Shown here: one piece after another, positions 40,853 through 52,046 of the stretch
How the letters are laid out: every line of letters begins with the position of its first letter
Numbering within the stretch: position 1 is the first letter of the stretch
From: Aquimarina sp. BL5
GTDB lineage: Bacteria; Bacteroidota; Bacteroidia; Flavobacteriales; Flavobacteriaceae
DNA length: 64,000 bases
Reading direction: 5' to 3'
Assembly (NCBI RefSeq): GCF_003443675.1
Contig: NZ_CP031963.1
Span: 3,805,501 to 3,869,500 of the forward strand
Position numbers and translations under genes: made by a program
The notes under the pieces: model-generated
What the model was told of the DNA's origin: nothing
Databases searched by the model: none
Seen by the model: only the letters and a program-made list of their open reading frames with translations

Positions 40853-43278
40853 TTTTTAACTTTAAGTTTATCAATTAAATCTTCTATTTTGTTCACTCCT
40901 TCCTCTGTGAGAGCAAGAATTTCCTTACTATCTAATTCATAGTCATCCTGATGTTCTAACGTATCTAAAATTGGTACGATTTCTTTTGCTTTTATTTGCT
41001 TAAACATTGGTAGCATTTTATGAGCTAAACGTTTAATTTGTTCAAAATTATGACTGTTTATAGCAGATTTAAGCTCCTTTATATGATTCGTAGTACTATT
41101 ACAAAAAGTTTCTAAAATAGCATAAAGAGATTCTGTATCTCCCTGAGCAAAAAGCATTAGATCGCTCAAAGAGTAATTCGTTTCTTTTTCCCTGTCAGAC
41201 ATTGGATTTTCATAGTCAAGATCGACTGCATCAATTTTTAAAATACGAGTTATTAAATCTATTAAAGCTTGCGGAGCATAAGGCTTACGAAGACTTCCAG
41301 AAAAGCCAGCTTCTTCATACTCTGATACAGAAGTGTCCGTTCTACCGGATAATGCAATAATCGGTAAGTCTTTATAGGAAGCATTATTTCTAATGGATTT
41401 TAGTAGTTCAAAACCATCCATTTTGGGCATTTGAATATCTGTAAGAATTAGATCATAGTTGTTTTTCTTTAAAAGTTCTAAGGCATCCAAACCATTTTCA
41501 CAGAGATCATATGATAAACTGATCAGAGATGCAACTTCGCTGGTTAAATCTAATTGGCTAAGATCATCATCTACAATGAGAGCTTTTTTGTTCGCGAAGT
41601 GCTGAATCTCTAAAGATTCATTTTCTTCCTCAGGAATTTGTGTCTTAGCAAGCTTAATAGGGATGCAAAAACTAAAATTGCTGCCCTCTTCAGGTTCACT
41701 TTCTAATTTTATCTTTCCGTTAAGAAGTTTAATTATTTTTTTAGTAATAGCTAATCCCAGACCAAAACCGCCATATTTTTTTTCAGTATCATCATCTCCT
41801 TGCGAAAACTCTTCGAAAATAAATTTCTGTTGCTCCTTTGTTATTCCAATACCAGTGTCTATTACAGAAATTATAAGCTCTTTTTCCGCAAGACCGTTTT
41901 GCGTAATTTTACTATCAATTGTGATGGATCCTTGGTCCGTAAATTTGTACGCGTTATTTAATAAGTTAGTAAGTACTTGTTTGATTCTAAAAGGGTCTCC
42001 TAGATATTGTTTGTTTAATTCTCTATCTGAATTTATTGAGATTTCTAAATTCTTACTATCATTTACAGGAATAACACTAGTAATGGTGTTTTCGATTAAT
42101 TTCTTAGGAGAAAATGGCAGTTCCTCTATTACCATTCTTCCTGCTTCGAGTTTAGATAAATCAAGCAGATCGTTTACTAAATGGAGAATATAATCAGATG
42201 ATTTTTTTAGATGACCTAAATAATGTTTTTGTTTATTAGTTAAGCCTGTTTTTTCCAATAAATCGGAATATCCGATAACGGTATTCAAGGGAGAACGCAG
42301 GTCATGCGTTACCGTATTTATCAAGGATTCTCTGGTTTTTAATAGAGACTCTTTGTATATTTTTTCGGCTTCTAATTCGTTTCTATATTTTTGGCTTTTT
42401 GATACGTCTTTGGTGATTAAAAAGAGAAACGTAATGGCAATTATTAAACTAATTGCAGTAATGATAATAATGAAATGAGCAGTTTTATCAAGAATACTAT
42501 TAGATCGTTCTAATTTTGCAACGTACTCCTTTCTCTCATTATCTTCTATAGCAGCCATTAAATCTCGGAGCTGTCTGGTAATAATTTGATCATTCTTTAA
42601 AAGTTTATTTTCCCTGGCTTTGATCTGTCTTTGATATCTTCTTTCTTTTTCCTCAGCATCAGAAAGTGCTTGATAAATGGATCTGGCAATAGAGTCAATA
42701 GTTTGATTAGTTAAGCGCTCTTCATTATCTTTTCTAGTGTATTCCAGCCAAGCGATAATAGCCTCTTTTTTTTGCGGACTATATTTTCTAAAGCGTTTAT
42801 CATAATCGGTATAATTTCCAAAATTCTCATTCTTCTTTAATTGATCCATTACATTTTCCTGCAACCCTTTTTCTTTACTTTGCTCATAAATGGCAATAAG
42901 TTTCTCAAAGTTTTGGTTTTTATTGTCAATTAAGATCTTAATACTGTCAATTTTTATGGATTGTAATGTGTCGAGAGACATTGTGCTAACTCTATCTATT
43001 GTGCTTATGATAGAGTCAATTTTTGTCTTATAGTTTTTGAATTTCTCTGTATCCGAAGTTTGGATGATATTTCTTGTTAAACTTTCTGCCTCGTAAAGAC
43101 CGGTTATGGCTTCGCCAACTAAGAAAAGTTTTTCATTATTATCATTTTTTATTTTAGTGATTTCAGAATAATTACTAAACTGTCTGTAGATCACCCAAAA
43201 AGCAATTACTGCAAGTACAATTGCAAGTGTGTAACCAGCAATTATTTTTAACGTAATAGAACGTTTTGTGTTTTTCAT
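40849..43278 (-). CDS. Hybrid sensor histidine kinase with receiver and Hpt domains
   Basis: 809 residues: membrane helix at about 9-30 (IIAGYTLAIVLAVIAFWVIY), a helical sensor with CHASE3-like or 4-helix look, second helix at about 270-290, HisKA with HDLRSPLNTVIGY, HATPase (NNAYKFTDQG, GFGLGLAITKK), a receiver with Asp in DLILTDIQMPKMDG, and a C-terminal Hpt (KRLAHKMLPMFKQIK). This phosphorelay layout can pass phosphate to a separate regulator, most likely the convergent NtrC-type one. The signal is unknown. Confidence 0.92.
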   Translation of the reverse strand: MKNTKRSITLKIIAGYTLAIVLAVIAFWVIYRQFSNYSEITKIKNDNNEKLFLVGEAITGLYEAESLTRNIIQTSDTEKFKNYKTKIDSIISTIDRVSTMSLDTLQSIKIDSIKILIDNKNQNFEKLIAIYEQSKEKGLQENVMDQLKKNENFGNYTDYDKRFRKYSPQKKEAIIAWLEYTRKDNEERLTNQTIDSIARSIYQALSDAEEKERRYQRQIKARENKLLKNDQIITRQLRDLMAAIEDNERKEYVAKLERSNSILDKTAHFIIIITAISLIIAITFLFLITKDVSKSQKYRNELEAEKIYKESLLKTRESLINTVTHDLRSPLNTVIGYSDLLEKTGLTNKQKHYLGHLKKSSDYILHLVNDLLDLSKLEAGRMVIEELPFSPKKLIENTITSVIPVNDSKNLEISINSDRELNKQYLGDPFRIKQVLTNLLNNAYKFTDQGSITIDSKITQNGLAEKELIISVIDTGIGITKEQQKFIFEEFSQGDDDTEKKYGGFGLGLAITKKIIKLLNGKIKLESEPEEGSNFSFCIPIKLAKTQIPEEENESLEIQHFANKKALIVDDDLSQLDLTSEVASLISLSYDLCENGLDALELLKKNNYDLILTDIQMPKMDGFELLKSIRNNASYKDLPIIALSGRTDTSVSEYEEAGFSGSLRKPYAPQALIDLITRILKIDAVDLDYENPMSDREKETNYSLSDLMLFAQGDTESLYAILETFCNSTTNHIKELKSAINSHNFEQIKRLAHKMLPMFKQIKAKEIVPILDTLEHQDDYELDSKEILALTEEGVNKIEDLIDKLKVKN

Positions 43279-43372
43279 ACTATACTAACTTCAAAAAAAC
43301 AGAAGCATTGTTTTTATCTTTAATAAAGTTACAATAAATCAATTAAACATAGTATTTTTGCGGCAAAATCTC

Positions 43373-43466
43373 AAAGGGGTGCTACGTCTTAAAAAAAGAA
43401 CTTTTTTAGACAAAGCTGAGATCATACCCGATGAACCTGGGCAGGTAATGCTGCCAAGGGACACCA
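43373..43466 (+). ncRNA. TPP riboswitch before the TonB-dependent receptor gene
   Basis: The THI-box signature is present: GGGGTGC (43376-43382), CTGAGAT (43416-43422), CCCGATGAACCTG (43427-43439) and AATGCTGCCAAGGGA. The variable arm is AAAAAAAGAAC/TTTTTT. It binds thiamine pyrophosphate and turns off the gene below. The receptor ATG is about 130 bases further. The TPP riboswitch strongly links the receptor with thiamine uptake. Confidence 0.93.
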
Positions 43467-43596
43467 AAAGTTACTTATGTATTTTGATAATAGTGCTTTA
43501 GGGGAATAATAATTATGCTTGTTTTAAGGTATAATTAGTATAGTTAATTTTAATCTTTGAATAATTACCCCTTTTATTCGTAATAATTTTTTACGA

Positions 43597-45816
43597 ATGA
43601 AAAACCTATTATTTTGTCTTACCATTTTGTTTTTGAGCACACCTTTATTTGCTCAGGAAAAAAAGAAAGATTCCATAACTAATAAAGTTGAAAAACTGGA
43701 TGAAGTTCTAGTGAAATCTGTTCGTGTGGATGCAGATTCACCTATTACACATTCTAATTTGAGTAAAGAACAATTGACAGAGCGTAATTTAGGTCAGGAT
43801 ATAGCAACTCAACTTAATTTTCTTCCAGGGGTTGTAACAACATCAGATGCAGGTGCAGGTATTGGATATACTGGTTTTAGAGTAAGAGGAACAGGAAACC
43901 AGGGAATTAATGTTACTATTAATGGAATTCCATATAATGATGCAGAAAGCCTCACCACTTTTTTTGTTAATTTACAGGATTTTACTTCTTCAATAGAAAG
44001 TTTACAGTTACAGCGTGGAGTAGGAACCTCTACGAATGGTCCTGGGGCTTTTGGAGCCAGTTTAAATATTCTTACTGATGTTATTTCTGATGAAGCTTAT
44101 GGAGAAACTTCGCACTCTGTAGGATCATTTAATACTCGTAGGCACAATGTAAAATTTAGTACTGGGCTTTTAAATAAACATATTGAAATATCAGGACGAT
44201 TATCACAGATTAAATCAGATGGATACATAGATCGTGCTTCTTCGGATCTTAAATCCTATTTTTTGCAAGGCGCTTATAAAGACGAGAATACCTTAATCAA
44301 AGCAATAAATTTTGCAGGATCCGAAATTACCTATCAATCTTGGTTTGGAATCGATGCTGCGACCCTAGAGAGTGATCGTACCTTTAATCCTGCTGGAGCC
44401 CGTTTTGATGATGAGGGTAATTCTGAAGGATTTCATGAAAATCAGGTAGATAACTATAAACAGGATCATTATCAATTGCATTGGAATCAGAAATATACTA
44501 ACAATTGGAGTTCGCAACTTAGTTTAAATTACACGTATGGGCGTGGTTTTTTTGAAGAATATGTAGATGACTGGTTCGAGCAAAACATCAATTTTGGGAA
44601 TGAAAGCACATTAGCTTTTTATGGGCTTGAAGAGGTTATGATAGGTGGAGAGACGATAGCCACATCGGATATTATACGAAGACGATGGTTGGATAACGAT
44701 TTTTATGTGATAAATGCAAATATTAACTATAAAGACACTTCTTGGGATGTGACATCTGGACTTTATTGGAGTCAGTATGATGGGGATCATTTTGGAGAAG
44801 TTATATGGGCACGTTTTGCTAGTGATTCTGAATTAGGTGATCGGTATTATTTTGGGACAGGTGATAAGGGAGAAGTGTCTGTTTTTGCGAAAGGAAATTA
44901 TCGTTTAAACAAACAATGGCAATTCTATTTAGACCTGCAAGGAAGATTCATTGACTATAATACCGATGGTATCAACTCGGATATTGAAGAATTTATTATT
45001 GATGAAAGTTATAGTTTTTTTAACCCTAAGGTAGGAGCCACCTTTAAACTAAACGATAAAAATCAATTTTACACATCATACGCACGTGCCAATCGTGAAC
45101 CGAATAGAACAGATTTTGAAAATGGAACACCAAGACCGGAGCGCCTAGATGATTTTGAACTAGGATGGCGTCATAGTAGTTCTAAACTTAATTTAAATGT
45201 AAATGCTTATTATTTAAATTTTAGAGACCAGTTAGTGCTAACAGGTGCTTTGGATAATGTAGGAGCTCCGATACGAGCCAATAGTGGGAAAAGTTATAGG
45301 GCAGGTATCGAAATAGATGCGGTAGTTAGCTTAGGATCTAAATTAATGATCGCTCCAAATATCGCAATAAGTACTAATAAGAATAAAGATTTCTTTTTCC
45401 AACGAGATGGAGTGCTTACAAATTTAGGAGATACAAATATTTCATTTTCGCCAAATCTAGTTGCGGCAAATACTATACAGTATCAACCTATTAATAATTT
45501 AAAAATAGGGTTTTTATCAAAGTTTGTAGGAGAGCAGTACTTAGGTAATATAGATAGTGAAATATCTAAACTAGATAGCTTCTTTATCAATGATTTGAAC
45601 GTAGTTTATGAAATTAAAGGTATTCCAGTATTTAAATCTATTGTACTAACCGGTTTGGTAAATAATATTTTTGATACAAAGTATGTGTCGAATGGGTATT
45701 TTTTTACATTTGATGATGATTTTACAGCCCCAGGAACGGTGACGACAATAGAAGGAGCGGGCTTTTATCCGCAAGCGGGAATAAACTTCTTACTTGGAGC
45801 GACACTAAAATTTTAA
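43597..45816 (+). CDS. TonB-dependent outer-membrane receptor, probable thiamine uptake
   Basis: 739 residues. Signal peptide (LLFCLTILFLSTPLFAQEK), a TonB-box region (KLDEVLVKSVRVDAD), plug domain (NLGQDIATQLNFLPGVV, GTGNQGINVTINGIPYNDAES, LQRGVGTSTNGPGAFGAS) and a 22-strand barrel ending in hydrophobic GATLKF. No SusC-type carboxypeptidase-like N-terminal domain. Preceded by a TPP riboswitch and followed by the thiamine synthesis operon, it most likely imports thiamine or a precursor, the receptor called OMR1 in Bacteroidetes. Confidence 0.9.
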   Translation: MKNLLFCLTILFLSTPLFAQEKKKDSITNKVEKLDEVLVKSVRVDADSPITHSNLSKEQLTERNLGQDIATQLNFLPGVVTTSDAGAGIGYTGFRVRGTGNQGINVTINGIPYNDAESLTTFFVNLQDFTSSIESLQLQRGVGTSTNGPGAFGASLNILTDVISDEAYGETSHSVGSFNTRRHNVKFSTGLLNKHIEISGRLSQIKSDGYIDRASSDLKSYFLQGAYKDENTLIKAINFAGSEITYQSWFGIDAATLESDRTFNPAGARFDDEGNSEGFHENQVDNYKQDHYQLHWNQKYTNNWSSQLSLNYTYGRGFFEEYVDDWFEQNINFGNESTLAFYGLEEVMIGGETIATSDIIRRRWLDNDFYVINANINYKDTSWDVTSGLYWSQYDGDHFGEVIWARFASDSELGDRYYFGTGDKGEVSVFAKGNYRLNKQWQFYLDLQGRFIDYNTDGINSDIEEFIIDESYSFFNPKVGATFKLNDKNQFYTSYARANREPNRTDFENGTPRPERLDDFELGWRHSSSKLNLNVNAYYLNFRDQLVLTGALDNVGAPIRANSGKSYRAGIEIDAVVSLGSKLMIAPNIAISTNKNKDFFFQRDGVLTNLGDTNISFSPNLVAANTIQYQPINNLKIGFLSKFVGEQYLGNIDSEISKLDSFFINDLNVVYEIKGIPVFKSIVLTGLVNNIFDTKYVSNGYFFTFDDDFTAPGTVTTIEGAGFYPQAGINFLLGATLKF

Positions 45817-45887
45817 GTTAAAAAAACTAGAAAATTAGTATTTCTTAGTTTAGTTTTCTGGGTTTTAGTACTTTTATAAAATAAACT

Positions 45888-45966
45888 TTAGGGGTGTCTT
45901 CTAGTATTGAAGTCTGAGAAATTACCCTTTGAACCTGATGCAGTTAATACTGACGAAGGGAAAAGT
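45888..45966 (+). ncRNA. TPP riboswitch before the thiamine synthesis operon
   Basis: GGGGTGTC (45891-45898), GTCTGAGA (45912-45919), CCTTTGAACCTGATGCAGTTAA-type core (45925-45946) and CTGACGAAGGGA (45950-45961) form a compact THI element with a short variable arm (TTCTAGTATTGAAG). It controls thiS and the genes behind it. thiS begins about 90 bases after it. Confidence 0.93.
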
Positions 45967-46054
45967 TAATATCATTTCTTATATAAGTTATAAGAATTTG
46001 ATTTTTCTTCTCAATAGGTCTTTACCTAAAGTTTATGGATTTAAATCTAAAAAG

Positions 46055-46255
46055 ATGACCATAAGCATTAATAATCAAGAGCAAATTGTTTCAGCGAATA
46101 GTTCGATAGTATCGATATTAGAGGAATTATGTCTTTCCAAAGACGGAATTGCTATTGCCGTTAATAATGAAATCATTACTAAGAGTAAATGGAGCCAAAC
46201 CGTTATTGAAGGGAAAGATACTATTACGATTATACAAGCTACTCAAGGAGGATAA
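46055..46255 (+). CDS. thiS: Sulfur carrier protein ThiS
   Basis: 66 residues from ATG at 46055: MTISINNQEQIVSANSSIVS ... ending ATQGG. The Gly-Gly end is activated by ThiF and carries sulfur for the thiazole ring. An in-frame start at 45929 lies inside the TPP riboswitch and is not believable. First gene of the operon; thiC follows after 41 bases. Confidence 0.94.
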   Translation: MTISINNQEQIVSANSSIVSILEELCLSKDGIAIAVNNEIITKSKWSQTVIEGKDTITIIQATQGG

Positions 46256-46284
46256 ATAGAAATTAAGCCATTACTAAAAGCTAA

Positions 46285-48156
<1,872 letters not shown>

Positions 48157-48226
48157 ACATCAGATATTGGCTATCAGTTTTCATAGATTTTGAAATCTGA
48201 CACCTGAAATCCGAATACCTAAATAA

Positions 48227-48835
48227 ATGATAATAGTTCTCACATCAGAAAAACCAGTGCCAAACGAAGCAGATAAGATCAATGGATTGTTTGAAACTGG
48301 TTTGCAAATATTGCATCTGCGTAAACCAACATTTACAATCGATGGATATCGCTCCTTATTAGATCAAATAGAAACGAAATATCATAACAGAATTATGATA
48401 CACCAATTCCCCGAATTAACTCAGGAATATGGGTTACGAGGAATACATTTACAAGAACAACCACGTATCGACTTAGAAGATGCATTGGATGTAACAATTC
48501 AGGTATATAAAAACAAAGGATTCTCTGTTACAAGTTCTTTTCATTCTAAAGAGGATATTGTGGCATGTAAGTCAGATTTCGAATATGTTTTGTTAAGTCC
48601 TGTTTTTGGATCAATTTCTAAAGCTGGTTATGAAGGGAAAGGTTTTGATGTAAATGATCTAAATCATACAATCATCGGAATGGGCGGAATTAATGAAACT
48701 ACTTTACAAAAAACCTATGATTTAGGGTTTAAAGGAGTGGGAGTTTTAGGAGGTGTCTGGAATACTGAAGATCCTTTAGATAGCTTTTTGAAAATAAAAA
48801 AAGCTGACGATCAAGTCATAAAAGATATTAACTAA
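48227..48835 (+). CDS. thiE: Thiamine phosphate synthase/TenI-like protein
   Basis: 202 residues, TIM-barrel of the ThiE/TenI family. ETGLQILHLRKP matches the VQLRxK block and HTIIGMGGINETTL with GVGVLGGVW the C-terminal phosphate site. The usual NDR and GVHLGQ are replaced by MIHQF and GIHLQE, so it is divergent and may work more like TenI (thiazole tautomerase). ThiE joins HMP-PP and thiazole phosphate. It lies between thiC and thiD. No second ThiE is in this operon. Confidence 0.75.
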   Translation: MIIVLTSEKPVPNEADKINGLFETGLQILHLRKPTFTIDGYRSLLDQIETKYHNRIMIHQFPELTQEYGLRGIHLQEQPRIDLEDALDVTIQVYKNKGFSVTSSFHSKEDIVACKSDFEYVLLSPVFGSISKAGYEGKGFDVNDLNHTIIGMGGINETTLQKTYDLGFKGVGVLGGVWNTEDPLDSFLKIKKADDQVIKDIN

Positions 48836-48842
48836 AGTTCTT

Positions 48843-49625
48843 ATGAGAAATCGGCCAAACATACTTACCATAGCAGGTTTTGATCCATCATCAGGAGCTG
48901 GATTAACGGCAGATATTAAAACATTTGAAGCTTTAAAGTGTTATGGCCTGGCTGTTTGTACGGCAAATACGATCCAGAATGATACTGATTTTGAAGAATG
49001 TATTTGGAACGATGTTGAGGTGATCAAAAGTCAGATATCAATTCTTTTTAAAAAATTCAATATTGATTATGTAAAGATTGGCATTGTGGAGAATTGGAAA
49101 GTTCTAAATGAAATTATTGATTTTTTGTTAGAGAAAAATAACGATGTAAAAATTGTTTTGGATCCAGTGCTAAAATCTAGTTCTGATTTTGATTTTCATT
49201 CCCCAAATGTTAGTTCTAGTAATCCTGATCTCAATAGTATCAAGAACCATTTTGAAGAAGTGCTAAAGAAAATATATCTGTTGACTCCTAATTACGAAGA
49301 AATTGAGATGTTTTATACTAATAAAACTATAGAAGAGACAGTGAGACACATTAGCAGTAAAACTAATGTATTTCTAAAAGGTGGACACCGAAAAGAAATG
49401 TTGGGAAAAGATGAATTATTTACCAACGAAGGAAAATATTTTGTGTTAAACCCAAAAAGTAAAAATATAACAGAAAAACACGGTAGCGGTTGTGTAGTAT
49501 CCTCAGCCATAACTGCGCAATTCGCATTAGGTTTTTCTTTACTAAAATCATGTTTTAGAGGGAAACGATACACCGAAAAAGTATTGAGTTCTAATAAGAC
49601 ATTTTTAGGGTATCATAATATATAA
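48843..49625 (+). CDS. thiD: Hydroxymethylpyrimidine/phosphomethylpyrimidine kinase
   Basis: 260 residues, ribokinase fold. ILTIAGFDPSSGAGLTADIK is the classic ThiD start, DPVLKSSS the substrate loop, LLTPNYEEIEMF and EKHGSGCVVSSAI with GSGC as anion hole complete the set. It phosphorylates HMP and HMP-P. The C-terminus (SLLKSCFRGKRYTEKVLSSN) is typical length. Seven bases after the thiE-like gene. Confidence 0.94.
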   Translation: MRNRPNILTIAGFDPSSGAGLTADIKTFEALKCYGLAVCTANTIQNDTDFEECIWNDVEVIKSQISILFKKFNIDYVKIGIVENWKVLNEIIDFLLEKNNDVKIVLDPVLKSSSDFDFHSPNVSSSNPDLNSIKNHFEEVLKKIYLLTPNYEEIEMFYTNKTIEETVRHISSKTNVFLKGGHRKEMLGKDELFTNEGKYFVLNPKSKNITEKHGSGCVVSSAITAQFALGFSLLKSCFRGKRYTEKVLSSNKTFLGYHNI

Positions 49626-49686
49626 AGATTGAATAAAAAACATAAAAATGCTAATGGCGAATCAGCTAGAAGCTAAAGGCTAGAAA

Positions 49687-50460
49687 ATGGATACATTAAA
49701 AATAGCAGATAAAGAGTTTTCCTCCAGATTGTTTACCGGAACAGGAAAGTTTAGTTCGTCTGATCTGATGAGAAAAGCATTATTAACTTCAGAAAGTGAG
49801 TTGATAACGGTGGCACTTAAACGGGTTGATGTCACTAATAATGAAGATTATATATTAACTCATTTGGATCATCCTAGGATTAATTTATTACCCAATACTT
49901 CAGGTGTTAGAGATGCTAAGGAGGCTATCTTTGCGGCTCAATTAGCAAGAGAAGCATTAGAAACAAATTGGATTAAATTAGAAATTCACCCAGATCCAAA
50001 GTACTTATTGCCAGATCCTATAGAAACCTTAAAAGCTGCAGAAGAGTTGGTGAAACTTGGTTTTGTAGTAATGCCATATATTCATGCGGATCCAGTTTTA
50101 TGTAAACGATTAGAGGAAGTTGGTACTCAATGTGTAATGCCATTAGGAGCACCTATAGGAAGCAATAAAGGTTTAAAAACAATCGATTTCTTAGAAATAA
50201 TAATCGATCAAAGTAATGTGCCGGTTATTGTAGATGCAGGTATTGGTAGTCCATCGCATGCCGCTCACGCAATGGAAATAGGTGCCGATGCAGTTTTAGT
50301 GAATACTGCTATTGCGGTTTCAGAAGATCCGGTGGCTATGGCTAAAGCTTTCAAAATGGCGGTAGAAGCCGGTCGGTTAGCGTATAATGCCAAGTTAGCT
50401 CCTATTAAACAACATGCAGAAGCGAGTAGTCCTTTAACTAGTTTTTTAACCAAAGATTAA
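49687..50460 (+). CDS. thiG: Thiazole synthase
   Basis: 257 residues, TIM barrel. It builds the thiazole ring from deoxyxylulose phosphate, dehydroglycine and ThiS thiocarboxylate. [46 protein letters not shown] with the Schiff-base Lys, [13 protein letters not shown] and [28 protein letters not shown] are unmistakable. A 60-base gap from thiD contains AAGCT/CTAGAAGCTAAAGGCTAG repeats. Confidence 0.97.
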   Translation: MDTLKIADKEFSSRLFTGTGKFSSSDLMRKALLTSESELITVALKRVDVTNNEDYILTHLDHPRINLLPNTSGVRDAKEAIFAAQLAREALETNWIKLEIHPDPKYLLPDPIETLKAAEELVKLGFVVMPYIHADPVLCKRLEEVGTQCVMPLGAPIGSNKGLKTIDFLEIIIDQSNVPVIVDAGIGSPSHAAHAMEIGADAVLVNTAIAVSEDPVAMAKAFKMAVEAGRLAYNAKLAPIKQHAEASSPLTSFLTKD

Positions 50461-50470
50461 AAGGTTTTGG

Positions 50471-50524
50471 GTGTCGGGCTTTGGGCTAACCGTAATTCTG
50501 AAATGGAAACGTGAAATAGTAGGA
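50471..50524. repeat. Short low-complexity repeat DNA between thiG and the four-helix gene
   Basis: GGTGTCGGGCTTTGGGCTAA is the GGGTGTCGGG-type filler common between flavobacterial genes. Similar filler lies at 48157-48222 and 49637-49686 (AGCTAGAAGCTAAAGGCTAG), and CCCGATA repeats follow at 50885-50909. Confidence 0.45.
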
Positions 50525-50875
50525 ATGAGAGATTTTAAAGAATTAAAAGTTTGGACGAAAAGTCATAAACTATGTTTATTGATTTATGGTATTACTAATG
50601 AATTTCCAAATGAAGAAAAGTTTGGTGTTATATCACAAATTAGAAGAGCCTCTTCTTCTGTTCCAACTAATATTGCAGAAGGCTGTGGACATGATTCAAA
50701 TAAAGAGTTTGCGAGATATTTAAGAATTGCTTCGGCTTCAATCTCTGAAGTGGAATACCTAGTAATCTTATCAGCAGATTTAAATTATGTTCAAGAAGAA
50801 CAAAAGATTGAACTTATGAATCAAGTAATTTCTATTAAAAAGATGTTGTATCATTTAGTAAAATCAATTACATAA
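50525..50875 (+). CDS. Four-helix bundle protein (23S rRNA-intervening-sequence protein family)
   Basis: 116 residues from ATG at 50525 (MRDFKELKVWTKSHKLCLLI). ...FPNEEKFGVISQIRRASSSVPTNIAEGCGHDSNKEFARYLRIA is the S23/IVP family hallmark with IAEG. These small four-helix proteins are found as lone genes at many sites, sometimes inside 23S rRNA, and have no known role. It sits between thiG and thiH, its stop overlapping the thiH start (TAATG), and so rides in a biosynthetic operon with no clear link to thiamine. Confidence 0.9.
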   Translation: MRDFKELKVWTKSHKLCLLIYGITNEFPNEEKFGVISQIRRASSSVPTNIAEGCGHDSNKEFARYLRIASASISEVEYLVILSADLNYVQEEQKIELMNQVISIKKMLYHLVKSIT

Positions 50876-52014
50876 TGTCAAATACCCGATACCCGATACC
50901 CGATACCAGCTTTAAACACATATTCGATCAATACAATTGGGATGATACACTCTCTGATATTCTTAATAAAACAGAGCACGATGTTCAGAAGGCAATAAAT
51001 GCTAGTAATAGAACAATTGAGGATTTCAAAGCACTAATTTCTCCAGCAGCCAAACCTTATTTGGAGCAAATGGCGCAACTAAGTTATCAGATTACGAAAA
51101 AGCGTTTCGGTAATACGATACAGATGTATGCTCCGATGTATTTAAGTAACGAATGCCAAAATATTTGTACATATTGTGGGTTTAGTATGACCAATAAAAT
51201 TCCAAGAAGAACCTTATCGGATGAAGAAATTTTACGAGAAGTAGATTTTCTGAAATCTAAAGGATATGATCATATTTTGTTGGTTACGGGAGAAGCAAAT
51301 CGCACCGTTGGAGTCGATTATATTAATAATGTCATTAGATTAATTAGATCTAAGTTCGCGAATATTACTATAGAGGTACAACCCATGGATCAAAAAGATT
51401 ATGAATTATTAATAGATAGTGGCTTATATGCTGTGCTTGTATATCAAGAAACGTATCATAAGGGTGAATATAAAAAGCATCATCCAAAAGGAAGAAAATC
51501 AAACTTTGACTATCGATTAGAAACTCCGGATCGATTAGGAAAAGCAGGGATTCATAAAATAGGTTTGGGAGCTCTATTCGGTTTAGAGGATTGGAGAGTG
51601 GATAGTTTTTTTACCGCCTTACATCTGCAGTATTTAGAAAAAACATATTGGAAGACAAAATATTCAATATCATTTCCTAGGCTTAGACCTCATAGTGGCG
51701 GATTAGAGCCCAAAGTAGAAATGACAGATTCTGATTTAGTACAATTAATCTGTGCATTCCGTTTATTAGATGAGGATGTAGAATTATCTATGTCTACCAG
51801 AGAAAGTGAAGTCTTTAGAGAAAATATTGTAAACTTAGGTGTTACCTCTATTAGCGCTGAATCTAAAACAAATCCTGGAGGATATGTAGTAGAACCTCAA
51901 TCATTGGAGCAGTTTGAAATTTCTGATGAACGTTCCACAGAAGAAATTGTCACGATGCTAAAATCTAAAGGGTTAGAAGTCGTTTGGAAAGATTGGGCTC
52001 ATAATTGGCAATAA
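50875..52014 (+). CDS. thiH: 2-iminoacetate synthase, radical SAM
   Basis: 379 residues. ThiH splits tyrosine to give dehydroglycine for the thiazole ring. The radical motif CX3CX2C is ECQNICTYC (Cys 94, 98, 101). FGNTIQMYAPMYLSNECQN, VYQETYHKGEYKKHHPKGRK, RLRPHSGG and SMSTRESEVFREN are family blocks. The first 13 residues (SNTRYPIPDTSFK) are encoded by ATACCCG repeats and are not usual; MSFKHIFDQYNW is the normal opening, so the repeat seems to have added or replaced the start. Confidence 0.94.
   Translation: MSNTRYPIPDTSFKHIFDQYNWDDTLSDILNKTEHDVQKAINASNRTIEDFKALISPAAKPYLEQMAQLSYQITKKRFGNTIQMYAPMYLSNECQNICTYCGFSMTNKIPRRTLSDEEILREVDFLKSKGYDHILLVTGEANRTVGVDYINNVIRLIRSKFANITIEVQPMDQKDYELLIDSGLYAVLVYQETYHKGEYKKHHPKGRKSNFDYRLETPDRLGKAGIHKIGLGALFGLEDWRVDSFFTALHLQYLEKTYWKTKYSISFPRLRPHSGGLEPKVEMTDSDLVQLICAFRLLDEDVELSMSTRESEVFRENIVNLGVTSISAESKTNPGGYVVEPQSLEQFEISDERSTEEIVTMLKSKGLEVVWKDWAHNWQ
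50885..50909 (+). repeat. CCCGATA tandem repeat at the start of thiH
   Basis: The heptamer CCCGATA occurs three times in a row plus a partial copy (ATACCCGATACCCGATACCC then GATACC). It codes for YPIPDT of the unusual ThiH N-terminus. Confidence 0.7.
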
Positions 52015-52046
52015 ATTGTAATATCTTTATAAGCTAGTTTTGTAAT

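Noticed and set aside
41663..42193. Forward open frame of 176 codons inside the hybrid kinase gene
   Set aside because: Antisense of the HisKA/HATPase part; composition is that of a shadow.
45929..46054. Upstream extension of thiS
   Set aside because: The start would lie inside the TPP riboswitch; ThiS proteins are about 66 residues and the ATG at 46055 fits.
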